A stretch of 64,000 nt of DNA from Pleodorina starrii (lineage: Eukaryota > Chlorophyta > Chlorophyceae > Chlamydomonadales > Volvocaceae), in assembly GCA_030267565.1 (NCBI GenBank), contig BRXU01000005.1, forward strand, positions 3,847,501 to 3,911,500. The letters run 5' to 3'. The position numbers and the translations under genes are program-made. Position 1 is the stretch's first letter, and each line of letters begins with the position of its first letter. This document shows positions 38,530 to 50,300 of the stretch, piece after piece. The notes beneath the pieces are model-generated. The model was not told where the DNA came from, did not search any database, and was given only the letters and a program-made list of their open reading frames with translations.

Positions 38530-40560
38530 GCACTTGGAAAAAAGGCTTCTAAACACGTGCTGCCACAGATAGACTGCCGGTCTCAAGCAGCCCCAAGTCC
38601 CGTCGCCAGTAAACACGCACTCCAGCCAGACCTCCGTTCAATTATACGCATTTCATGTGTGACCAGGATGGAAGTCCATATATTCGGAGTCATCCATCCG
38701 AGCAACGGGCGAGGCGCTCGATCGAGGCGCTGCTGTTGGCGCTCAACGTGAGTGGGGGTGCAGCTCAAGGCTCTCCATGCCAACCTTAACAACATATCGA
38801 TATTGATCAGTATCAAAGACTTGCGGAAACAGGGTACGTAAGTGATACGCGGCAGGAGCGAAGCGACTAGAGCCTCTAAGCTGGATTATGTACGGTAGCT
38901 GTACGGCTGGCTCACAGAGCCAATTCGAATTGTACTTTATGATCGAATAAACGAGCCTCCGGACGAATGATTCTATGAAACTAATAGAGAGCGTGAAAAA
39001 CAGCACTGAGTCCTTTCTACGGGCCGCCGTTAGTTGGTGGAGATCCTATCGATGCACGCCGCCAAGACCAAGTGGGAGGAGACGAGCTGGGAGCCTGGGA
39101 AGGACGTCTTCAAGAAGCTGGCCCAGAATATGCCGACAGATAGAAGTCCTCGTTTGCGAGCTTTTCTCGCTCAAGGCTCAGCGAGACTGACGCCGCCTTG
39201 TCCTCTTGCGTGGCTGGATGACCAAGTGGAACTGGCCGGCCGTGTGGAGCGAGGTACATACGGCAGTCAACATCGATCGATGCATCAGGTGACACCACCA
39301 ATCGTGTACAAGCTTTGGAGACGCTTTCTGAACTGATTCAGGCGGATCACAGGGCCATGAAGGAGGCCGTTTTACTTACAGCGCCGGATGTCGTGCAGCG
39401 AGGCCTCGACATTGGACTACTCGCCGTCAAGCGCCCCCAAGCAAGGGTAGGTGATGCATGCGGATTTGGGCGAGCTGGTGCTCAACGAAGAATAGAACCT
39501 TGCCAAGGCGGCGCAGCTGCAGAAGTATATAATAGTTGCAGGGAGGCGTGTGGAGTGACGTTCTTGGGCCCGGCGGTTAGGGGGAGTCTGGCGCTAGGTA
39601 TCTTCGTTCGTTGCTGGCAATCGAGCAGCGGCAGGTGGAGTGCGGTGGTTGGGGTAGGTGGACCCCCACATGTACAAGCGGATCGCGTTTACCAAGTTGC
39701 AGAGCAAAGCACGGCGGGCAGGAGGGTTGGACGAGCGAGCGCGGTTGTCACACCGTATCGTATGGTGATGGAGCTCAGGAGGACGTAGGTGTTTCGGACG
39801 TAGGTGTTTCGGACGTAGGTGTTTCGGACGTAGCGTTGTCGCCACCAATCGCGGGTTGCAGCATTGCCGATGCGATGCATGGCAACGCCCCGCAGCGCCA
39901 CTCGCAGGTACGCCCCCACTATTGCCGCTGAGTGGTGTATCTTGCTGCTATGGTGGCCTTCCGCGCGCGATATTCTTACTTTCGGAGTACTTTGAAGCAC
40001 TCGGACCAGTCTAGAATGCTCCTATTTTATTTTCCACGTTGACCAACGGGTGTGACCTTCGTCTTACTTATTGTCCATTCTGTCTCATATCTATATCTAT
40101 GTAAGCGTAGAGTTTAGGCCTGGTTTTGGGACGGCCGGGCGTAAGGAATAAATTTGGCGGAAGGAACGAGAGAGCTAGTAGCCTAGCTAGTACAGACCGA
40201 AGTGAGACCAGTCCTTTTATCCAGGTCCCCAAACCCGATTTATTATTCCTTTAAAAGAACCTATCTATTCCTTATGAAACACTGGTTGCTTTATTTTGCG
40301 GGCGATGCACGCATGCAAATCGTTGACAGGGCCGCAAGACGGACATCGTATATACTAAATAAATCTATTCGGGGGCGCGCATGTATGTGCGTATAGCAGG
40401 CCGCGCACATGCTCAACACGCGCATGCATACATAATGGATACTGCGTACAATATTCGGTGAAGCATGCATGCATGTGGAAATCTGGATGGCTCGCTGCGG
40501 TGACACTGCTCATTCCCTCAACCGACTCATGCCCTTCGCCTGCTGCCAGCAAGCAACGTT
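38530..40560. other. Intergenic DNA with a short 15-bp tandem repeat
   Basis: At 39780-39833 the 15-mer GGACGTAGGTGTTTC is repeated three and a half times. Short frames at 39034-39480 have some coding-like composition but no recognised family. Nothing else is seen. Confidence 0.4.
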
Positions 40561-41559
40561 AATCCCTATAGCAGTCAAAATGCCCTTAAGGTCACTAAGG
40601 GCTTCACATATGTACCATACGTCCAGGAGGCCTTAGCCCTTAAGGCCCGGTTCACTTAAGGTCCCCCTTAGGGCCCATACAGCTCACATACGGACTATAC
40701 AGCCCGTAGGGGCGCCCTTAGGGCCCATACAGCCCCCATACGGACGATACTACGCACAGAACCCTGTCCAGAGTTATATGGCGGTAAAAACCACCGTATG
40801 CGACGAGTACCCTTAGAGGCTGCTGGGATGTTAAGGCTTGCGAACGCGAAGTTTTCTCGTCCCGAGAAGCGAAGCCCGTACGCACTTGAAAGAAAATTTT
40901 CAGCGAGCCGCTGACAGCCAAGTCCGCTCCCGGCCGCTAGCGCCACGACGCGCCATGTCCAGGGAGTCCACGCCAGGCCGCTAGCTCCGAGCTGCTCGCC
41001 ACCCAGGCCGCCTGAGCATGTGTCCAAGCCTACACGTGCAGCCTGCGAGTTGCGATTAACAACAGGATAAGATTTAGCGATTCGCCATACATGGTCAGCA
41101 CAATTGGATTGGAGTGGAACACAAAACATAACAGTTCCGATAAAGGCTAGACATCATTTACATCGCCAATACTTTAAATCTTATTTTGCAACTTCTATAT
41201 AGTTGCGGTTGCACGTTGGGCAAGCGTTCGCCGGTGCCAACGCAAGCACTCCTGGGCGAGCAGTAACCGGGCCTGCCGAGACGCTAACGACTCGTGACTT
41301 ACCTTGAGCATGACCTTGCAACATTATCAGCGTTGTATCGAACTCGGTGAGGTGTGTGGGCTGCCAAGGTGAAGCGCTGACCGGTTGTTGCCGCGGTCAG
41401 ACCTTCGCACACGCGCAAGGTATCTTGTAATGCAGGAACCATGTTGTCTGTGTCATTATTTTCTATAAGCCAGTGTATAAATTTAACCAGTCACGCATGG
41501 TTTGCATTAAGCCAGCCCGAACATGGATGCCGTACGCGCTCTAGGCGGCTTCAGGCGAC

Positions 41560-41870
41560 GCAAAAATGGCCTCTGAGAATACTCGCCAATATAGTCAAAT
41601 TGTTCATACTAATAGCCTGGGCATCGTCCTTTAAGAACGCGGCCTTCGCTATGAACGCTGGAGGAGGGCAACCATGGTTGCCCTTCGGGCCGACTAAGGT
41701 GATGACACTTACAATCTGCCAAACTGAAGTCTTTGTATGCATTACTTACTATTAAAGTATAAAAGGCAACAAGACAACCTCAAAAGTACGGGTGGCCAAG
41801 GCATGCTTGTATGGCATGCTAGGGCGGTGGTACCTTAAGGGCGCAACGTCTGCACTAATGAATAAGGCAG
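41560..41870 (+). repeat. Direct repeat, copy 1, left of the satellite
   Basis: About 85% similar by eye to 46812-47190. Shared marks include 'ATGAACGCTGGAGGAGGGCA', CAACCATGGTTG (a palindrome) and 'CAACAAGACAAC'. Confidence 0.7.
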
Positions 41871-41875
41871 TATTT

Positions 41876-42062
41876 GGGCTGGGCTGGGCTGGGCAAAGCT
41901 GGGCCAGGCCGGGGCTGGGCAGGGCGGAGCTGGGCATGGCTAGGCGAGGCACGGCGGGGCGGGGCCGGGCCGGGGCCGGAGCTGGGCAGGGCTGGGCGAG
42001 GCACAGCGGGGGAGGGCCGGGGACGGCGGGGCGAGGCGGGACAGAGCGGGGCCGGGTGGGGG
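41876..42062. repeat. GGGCTGGGC-type GC minisatellite
   Basis: Degenerate tandem CTGGGC/CGGGGC hexamer-like repeats over about 185 bp. Confidence 0.7.
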
Positions 42063-42325
42063 TTCATCCGGCCATTTTGTAGGCGGGAGCCTGTGAACGG
42101 ATTTGAAACGCAAGTACGTAACCTGTGAGCTATCTGCAAAGCAAAGGAAGAGGGTAAGCTTGCAAGCGACGGCACGTTAGATACACAAACTCGGTTTCTA
42201 GCGAGAACGAGATGCGCCGCCACTGGGACTGCACGACGAAGGCGCAGAAAGCTGTCGTGTTGGCAGTAGGAATGGCAACGAAGCCGACTGGGCTGGGCGT
42301 TGTGGAGGGGGTGGGCAGAGCGAGG

Positions 42326-44912
42326 CCGGGCGCATTCGACAACACACGCCCGTCGATCCGTTCCGTACTGTACTACATGCGCGCCGCGCGCGGGGCCGCG
42401 CGGCCTGGAAACAGAAACGTGTCAGCGGGCAACGCGGCACCGTCCAAACCGAAAGTGGCACGCAGCCGGTCGCATTCGACAACACACGCCCGTCGATCCG
42501 TTCCGTACTGTACTACATGTGCGCCGCGCGAGGGGCCGCGCGGCCTGGAAACAGAAACGTGTCAGAGGGCAACGCGGCACCGTCCAAACCATAAGTGGCA
42601 CGCAGCCGGGCGCATTCGACAACACACGCCCGTCGATCCGTTCCGTACTGTATTACATGCGCGCCGCGCGCGGGGCCACGCGGCCTGGAAACAGAAACGT
42701 GTCAGCGGGCAACGCAGCACCGTCCAAACCATAAGTGGCACGCAGCCGGTCGCATTCGACAACACACGCCCGTCGATCCGTTCCGTACTGTACTACATGC
42801 TCGCCGCGCGAGGGGCCGCGCGGCCTGGAAACAGAAACGTGTCAGCGGGCAACGCGGCACCGTCCAAACCATAAGTGGCACGCAGCCGGGCGCATTCGAC
42901 AACACACGCCCGTCGATCCGTTCCGTACTGTACTACATGTGCGCCGCGCGAGGGGCCGCGCGGCCTGGAAACAGAAACGTGTCAGAGGGCAACGCGGCAC
43001 CGTCCAAACCATAAGTGGCACGCAGCCGGGCGCATTCGACAACACACGCCCGTCGATCCGTTCCGTACTGTATTACATGCGCGCCGCGCGCGGGGCCACG
43101 CGGCCTGGAAACAGAAACGTGTCAGCGGGCAACGCAGCACCGTCCAAACCATAAGTGGCACGCAGCCGGTCGCATTCGACAACACACGCCCGTCGATCCG
43201 TTCCGTACTGTACTACATGCTCGCCGCGCGAGGGGCCGCGCGGCCTGGAAACAGAAACGTGTCAGCGGGCAACGCGGCACCGTCCAAACCATAAGTGGCA
43301 CGCAGCCGGGCGCATTCGACAACACACGCCCGTCGATCCGTTCCGTACTGTATGACATGCGCGCCGCGCGCGGGGCCACGCGGCCTGGAAACAGAAACGT
43401 GTCAGCGGGCAACGCGGCACCGTCCAAACCGAAAGTGGCACGCAGCCGGTCGCATTCGACAACATACGCCCGTCGATCCGTTCCGTACTGTATTACATGC
43501 GCGCCGCGCGCGGGGCCACGCGGCCTGGAAACAGAAACGTGTCAGCGGGCAACGCGGCACCGTCCAAACCGAAAGTGGCACGCAGCCGGTCGCATTCGAC
43601 AACACACGCCCGTCGATCCGTTCCGTACTGTACTACATGTGCGCCACGCGAGGGGCCGCGCGGCCTGGAAACAGAAACGTGTCAGCGGGCAATGCAGCAC
43701 CGTCCAAACCGAAAGTGGCACGCAGCCGGTCGCATTCGACAACACACGCCCGTCGATCCGTTCCGTACTGTACTACATGTGCGCCGCGCGAGGGGCCGCG
43801 CGGCCTGGAAACAGAAACGTGTCAGCGGGCAACGCGGCACCGTCCAAACCATAAGTGGCACGCAGCCGGGCGCATTCGACAACACACGCCCGTCGATCCG
43901 TTCCGTACTGTACTACATGTGCGCCACGCGAGGGGCCACGCGGCCTGGAAACAGAAACGTGTCAGCGGGCAATGCAGCACCGTCCAAACCGAAAGTGGCA
44001 CGCAGCCGGTCGCATTCGACAACACACGCCCGTCGATCCGTTCCGTACTGTACTACATGTGCGCCGCGCGAGGGGCCGCGCGGCCTGGAAACAGAAACGT
44101 GTCAGCGGGCAACGCGGCACCGTCCAAACCATAAGTGGCACGCAGCCGGGCGCATTCGACAACACACGCCCGTCGATCCGTTCCGTACTGTACTACATGT
44201 GCGCCACGCGAGGGGCCACGCGGCCTGGAAACAGAAACGTGTCAGCGGGCAATGCAGCACCGTCCAAACAGAAAGTGGCACGCAGCCGGTCGCATTCGAC
44301 AACACACGCCCGTCGATCCGTTCCGTACTGTACTACATGTGCGCCGCGCGAGGGGCCGCGCGGCCTGGAAACAGAAACGTGTCAGCGGGCAACGCGGCAC
44401 CGTCCAAACCGAAAGTGGCACGCAGCCGGGCGCATTCGACAACACACGCCCGTCGATCCGTTCCGTACTGTACTACATGTGCGCCACGCGAGGGGCCGCG
44501 CGGCCTGGAAACAGAAACGTGTCAGCGGGCAACGCGGCACCGTCCAAAGCGAAAGTGGCACGCAGCCGGGCGCATTCGACAACACACGCCCGTCGATCCG
44601 TTCCGTACTGTACTACATGCGCGCCGCACGAGGGGCCGCGCGGCCTGGAAACAGAAACGTGTCAGCGGGCAACGCGGCACCGTCCAAACCGAAAGTGGCA
44701 CGCAGCCGGGCGCATTCGACAACACACGCCCGTCGATCCGTTCCGTACTGTACTACATGTGCGCCACGCGAGGGGCCGCGCGGCCTGGAAACAGAAACGT
44801 GTCAGCGGGCAACGCGGCACCGTCCAAAGTGAAAGTGGCACGCAGCCAGTCGCATTCGACAACACACGCCCGTCGATCCGTTCCGTACTGTACTACATGC
44901 GCGCCGCACGTG
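42326..44912 (+). repeat. 140-bp satellite array, about 18.5 units with higher-order structure
   Basis: The block CGCATTCGAC recurs at 42331 and then every 140 bp to 44851, with no length change in any unit. Units 2-4 (42471-42890) and 5-7 (42891-43310) appear identical, giving a 420-bp higher-order unit. Units 10-13 alternate as 280-bp dimers. Each unit holds GGCCGCGCGGCC, a 12-bp palindrome. The long ORFs here are artefacts: 140 is not a multiple of 3, and every phase of the unit is open. Confidence 0.97.
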
Positions 44913-46187
44913 TGCAGCACCGCCTGCCACGCCGGGGCCCAGCCCGCCTGGCCCTGCCCGCCGCCGCCGCCCCGGCCCCCGTTGGGGCTTCTGGGAGCAC
45001 CACCGTAGAGGCCCGCCTCTCCACCGCGGGCACTCGGGGCCTCGCCCCGGTGGCTCCCGCCGCCGCCATTACCGCCCACGTGGCCGCTGCCGCTACCCCC
45101 GATGCCCTCCCTGCGGGCGGCCTTGAACTCCTCCTGCAACACCGTGTTCCGGATGGCCTCCGCCATGAGCGGCACATGGGTGGGCCCATCGTGCTTGGGC
45201 TGGGCGCGCAGCAGCGCCCCCAAATGCTTCCGGACCTGCAGTTTTACTGCCTGGGCCGCCAGCTGGGCGGCGTTGCCCCTTATCCCCCCCGGCGGCGCTC
45301 GAAAGTCGTGCAGGGCGGGGAGGCTCTCTAGGTCGCGAGCCGGCAGCCCCTGGCGCCCTGGGCATCGACGTACTGGACCCCGAACATCACGTTGCCCCTC
45401 CGCAGCCGGCCGTCCGGGTAGCAATGCCCGGCCAGCCCGCGGTCCCAGGCCGCGGACGCGCCAAACGTCCAAGGGTTGCCGCCCAGCGGGGGCGTCCAGC
45501 CCGTCGGTCCTGTGCTGCGCCCCACGGCGGCCGTTGCCGCGGCGTGCAGGGCCTCCAGCGTCGGGCCGCCGCTCGGCCATACGCCCGCTGTCCCTGTGAA
45601 TGCCGGTGCCGCTGGGGTCCCCCGGCCGCCGCCATCCCGGCACGCTCGAGGTCACGGCCGCTCTCGGGCAGGTTTCCGGAGGGGTTGCCTGACCAGTCCG
45701 CCCCGGTGGCGTACACCGAGGGAGCGTCTACCCGACCTGCCGCCGGGGCCGGGGCCCCACCTAGCATGGCCGCCAGCGCTGCTGCTGCCGCGGGGACGGC
45801 CCCAATCCACCCCGCGGCCGTGCCAGCCCCCGGCGCGCCTGGTCCCAGCTGCGCCGCGGGCAGCGGCGGTGGGGGAACCGGGACCGGCCACGGGGCGTTC
45901 GACCCGCACTGGGCAATGAGCTGTGCGAGCGGCCCCATGAGGGCCAACGGCCCTTCTTTGCGGCATACGGCTCGGTGCGGCGGCCTGCATCTGTAGCCGG
46001 AACCGCTCATTCGAGTGGCTATGCAGACGGGGACAAGCAGCCCTACCGCGGCATACAGCAAGACGCTCCACCCGACCCAACCCAAACCCCCGTCCAGCCT
46101 TATGTGCGACAATGAAGCCCCGCCGTCAGCGGTCGGAAGCTTGAAATCCTGGACATGGAGATCCTTGTTGAGGGTGTTGACAAACAC
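44913..46187 (-). pseudogene. Decayed gag-like/retroelement ORF region
   Basis: Minus-strand frames of GC-rich DNA read in relay. A Pro/Ala-rich start near 45960 ('GPLAQLIAQCGSNAPW') passes to 'GNPWTFGASAAWDRGLAGHCYPDG' around 45330-45525. It then passes to a helical stretch 'LAAQAVKLQVRKHLGALL' near 45200-45300 and a Gly-rich tail. At least two frameshifts separate them. It looks like a capsid/gag-type ORF of a retroelement, but I do not recognise the family. The first ~65 residues of the upstream ORF (from 46187) contain a membrane-like segment and may be unrelated DNA. Confidence 0.3.
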
Positions 46188-46811
46188 CGGACAGGCTGCT
46201 GAAGCTCAACCCACCTAGCCCTGCCCGGCTACGGGCAATGGCGATGAGAGTAAGCCAGAGACGCTGTTACGGTACTGTTACCTTACCGAGGAGGTTGACG
46301 GTGCACGGCCGTGCAGCCGCCGGACCAACCCAAACCAACAAGTTCACGAGACAGCACTGCAACGGACTGCACACCCGCCCGAGGAAGGGAAAGGGGGTGC
46401 TGTTGGACGCTTCGGGCGCGACAGCGCTGCACAACTAACCCGCACACCTGGGGCATTGGGCCGCCGCTATCCGGCTTGCGATGCGCCAGGTTGGGGGCCA
46501 GGGGGTTATGCCAGCAGCGGTCGGCACGCGCGGTCGGACACCGGCACGCGCGGTCGGACTCAATTGCAGTGGCCCCCTCTCAGCTGTGAGATATGTGTAA
46601 ACTCCAGCTTATACATGATGGAGGGCGAGGCGTCCGCAGGGGCGTTTGCGAACCCGTCGCGCCTTTGCAGCACAGTGCCCGGCCTGCTCCTTGCAATAGC
46701 CCGTGCAAGCAGATAGAAGAGGACGTTTACCCTGCATGCGTCCTTCTACATTTGCGCTATTCCCGCGGCAAGCTGCACAACCATTTCCGCGAAGTCGCTT
46801 CCGCAGCTGCT

Positions 46812-47190
46812 GCAGTACTCGCCAATACAGTTAATACTGTTCATATTGATAACCTAGACATCGTCCTTCAAAACTCGTGACCTTCACTATGAACGCTGGA
46901 GGAGGGCAACCATGGTTGCCCTTCAGACCGACTAAGGTTAGGACACTTTCAATCAGCCAAGCTGGAGTATTTATATGCACTACTTAGTATAAGTACAAAA
47001 TGCAACAAGACAACACCAAAAATACTGTGACCGGACGGGTGACCAAGGCATGTGAACGGATTTGACTTGGGAGGTCTGCTTTTCTGCGGCTATTGCTTTT
47101 ATACTGCTTAATAAGCATAAATAATTATTTCCAAACACGTTTTGGCGTTGAACATGCTAGGGCGGTTGGACCTTAAGGGCACACCGTAAG
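46812..47190 (+). repeat. Direct repeat, copy 2, right of the satellite
   Basis: Partner of 41560-41870, with about 100 bp of extra sequence near 47050-47150. Confidence 0.65.
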
Positions 47191-47388
47191 GCCATATTTT
47201 GCCCTTAAGGGCGGTTTGACTGCTATAGGGAATTTGGTTCCATGCATGTCTTGACCTGCGTCGTCATGTCCCGTTCGTTGCTGGTGGTACGACATGCATG
47301 CATGAATGTAAATTGCTAATAACGACACACAGTGATAGACGCTGTTCTTCTGCTGGCCGTCTTTAAGTTTTAAGGTTTATACATCTCG

Positions 47389-50300
47389 TTACATTAGTAT
47401 TGGTAACACCAGCACAGGCAGAAACAGCGAAGCCAATAGCAGGCACCGCAGATGCGGTACGGATAACTTGCATCCCGAACCATAGGCAACTAGCTCATCA
47501 TCTCCAGATCGGACAAGGGCCGGAGGGGGTTTGCGCAGTCGAGGAGGCCCGCGGGAACCGATTGGAGGGAGGTGTGGTGAAGGTCGTGCTCGGGGTCGGC
47601 GGGGCGGCTTCGGAGAGGGTGGTGATGGTGGGGAAGGGGGCGGCGGCCGCTTGGAAGGAGGCGGCGACAGGGAGGGCAGCGGCGGCGGCGGCGGCGGCGG
47701 CGGTGAAGGAAGCGGACGCGTCGATGACGGCGGCGGCGGCGGTGAAGGAAGCGGACGCGTCGATGGCGGCGGCGGTGGTCGGACCCCTGATGCGCAGTCG
47801 GGGTCTTGCGCATCGGCCAGGAAGTCGCAGTCGTCATCCAGGCCGTCATTGCAATTCAGTTCAGAATCGAAACTGCGTCGGCACAGCCGCGCGACTGCGC
47901 CGGTGGAACTGCTCCAGGAATCGAACCGGATGACCAAGCTGCTGTTGGTGACACGCCAGACTGTGTCGACTCGAATGCTGCCAAGGTGAATTGTCGCGCG
48001 GTCGGGGATCCTGTCGGTCCCGTCGTACGTGTACACGACGAGAAAGCCCCTATCGTCCTCCCACGGTTGCCAGGCCAAGTCGTACGGGTACACGTTGTAC
48101 CGTGCGGCAATGAAAAGTTGCTGCCCCGGGGCCATGCCGCTGCCCGTCACCATGACAGAGCTCGCCGCGGTGGACAACTGGTTGGGGATTCGCACAGTGA
48201 TCGCGTTGCCTATCTTCAGGCCGGCGTCCTCCAACTGCATGAAAGGCCTGCCCCAGCCGACCTGATTGTTAGTACAAGGCAGGCAGGGAAGGGGCAGGGA
48301 AGGGAGAACTTAAGGAAAGGAGAACTTAGAATCAGACCCTGCCACCGAAGCTAAGGATCGTTCGTTCGGTTCGCAGAGTCAGCGGGCCAGCCAGCAGCGG
48401 GCCATGCAGTAGTGCACCGGAGACGGACCGGCAACAGGTTCCGTCACCAGCAGGGTGTGCTGTACCCTTCAACATACAGCTGCTGACTTGCCTCATATGC
48501 TGGCTTGCTACGTACTTGTATACCGGTAACTGTACTGCTGGACATATGTCGTAGATGTTCTACTGAACCTTAGACCCACACACAGAGTCGTGCGATCGCA
48601 CTATGTAGCTGTTATCCAGCTCCTCTGTAATTGATTAATAATTATCGATTAAATTTATAACGACCTTGGACATATATAAGACGGAGCAAGCAAGCAAGTC
48701 AATCAGTGTAGCTACACTCCCATACGCTAACATCTGGATGGCTGGTGGTGGTGTCTACGTACGGTGGGCAGCAGTACGCTGGCTAAGGTGTTCGCGTTCG
48801 TATGGCCACTGCCCGACTCGCTGCCGGCCTACGTAAAAGCAAGCGCAACCCCTACCGTAGTCGTACGTACATACAGACAGCTTGCGCGTAATCAAAGTGA
48901 CGTGTGCATTTCTCGATTACTAATAATTACAGCTACAGCCAAGCAACTAGCATCGGTCATTATAATGCACAACCGCTCTCGAACCCACCTGCCAGTTGTG
49001 AGGTGCGTTGAAGCACCTGATGCCCTGCCCTTCTCTTGCGCCCATGATACAGGTGTGGTCGCACTGATCATTCATGTCGCAGTTGCCAGGCACGTTGGCA
49101 TGCCCCATGCCCCACGTGTGAGCAATCTCGTGAAGCAGAATCTCCAGTCTTCCAAAGTTATCGCCGGACCACCAGACCAAGCTGGAGCCCCAATTGTTGA
49201 CGGCCGTCGTGTTGAGGTTCCAGCGGCCGGCCGAGGCAGCGCCGGCCCATCCCCCACAGCCTGCATACATTGATGCATGGATAAATTGCAGGAGATCACA
49301 GTCGGCGGTCACGCATAAATACAAGCAAATCTGATATACAGAAGTATGATCGGAAACATCAGCATTGATCGATGTATCTAACATCACGGGCAGAGATTCA
49401 AGTCGCTCGCAAATTACGAAACGTGTCGTCGGCAGGATACGTGCAAAGATATATATTAATGTGAGTGCCGCAAGCACATGATGACGAGGCTGCATGCGTG
49501 GTTGCGTTGTTACAGTTCATGTTATCGACACGGATGTAATTTCGGATATTAAGGTTATACCCTAAAAAAACTAAAACCCTAAATCCCTAAAACCCTAAGT
49601 TGCACCATGCATAGCATGTCTTGTCCCAGGTAGATCGGGGACTGCCCCAGCAGGATAGGGCCACCTACCAATACACATGCGAATTATAATAGAATGCGAG
49701 AGATGACATACCTACGTACTGCATGAACGAAGATCACAAACGCCTTTAACTGGCTTGGCATTTCTATCCGTGTGTGTATGCAGCAGCATGACGGATCTCG
49801 TCTACGAAGCAACACAGCAAACAACCAACAACTTTATCTAGTAACGCGTACTGCAGATATACGAATCGGCACTGCTGCCTCATTTGTGGATATTATTATT
49901 GCCGCAAAGTATACAGCAGCAGCCCTTCCACAAAACCTGTCTGCTACGCAGCAACTGCGGCTCGACCCTTATATCAAGTAGCCGTACATATTGCGTGTGG
50001 GCATGCATGGGGCTGTGGGCCATCGTAGCCATGCTACACAGTGAATCCTACCATTGAAACAATTACGTGAAAGCTGTATTTATGTGTTGTGAACGCGGAG
50101 CGTACTCAAGAACATATATATTTACAAGCCGTCAAGCGCCGAAAATTTATTCTATACGTCGTACGATCCGTTAGTGACCAGCATCTTCGTCTACCTCCGT
50201 CTAGCTTTCGTTCTATCTCCCATTTCTAATGTATATGTTTAGTAGTTACATTCTCATACGTCCTGTCTTGCCTCAAGGAGCCTTTGCCGGCAGCACTCTG

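Larger units (their letters stand above)
40561..47234. mobile_element. Composite bounded by inverted termini, carrying satellite and gag-like DNA
   Basis: The left end (40561-40590) and right end (47234-47201, reverse complement) share 'CCCTATAGCAGTCAAA' followed by CCCTTAAG. Several CCTTAAGG/CCCTTAGGG palindromic motifs repeat in the subterminal 150-200 bp. Inside is a diverged direct repeat (about 41560-41870 and 46812-47190). No transposase was found, so the element would be non-autonomous or a nest of several. No clear target duplication was seen. Confidence 0.4.

Noticed and set aside
42326..44912. CRISPR-like array
   Set aside because: There are no short repeats with unique spacers; units are contiguous 140-bp satellite monomers in a eukaryotic genome.
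42212..45331. Long plus-strand ORFs (up to 503 aa) and repeated 67-aa minus-strand ORFs over the satellite
   Set aside because: They follow the 140-bp repeat, shift phase with each unit, and encode the same repeated peptide in different frames. They are by-products of a stop-poor GC-rich satellite.
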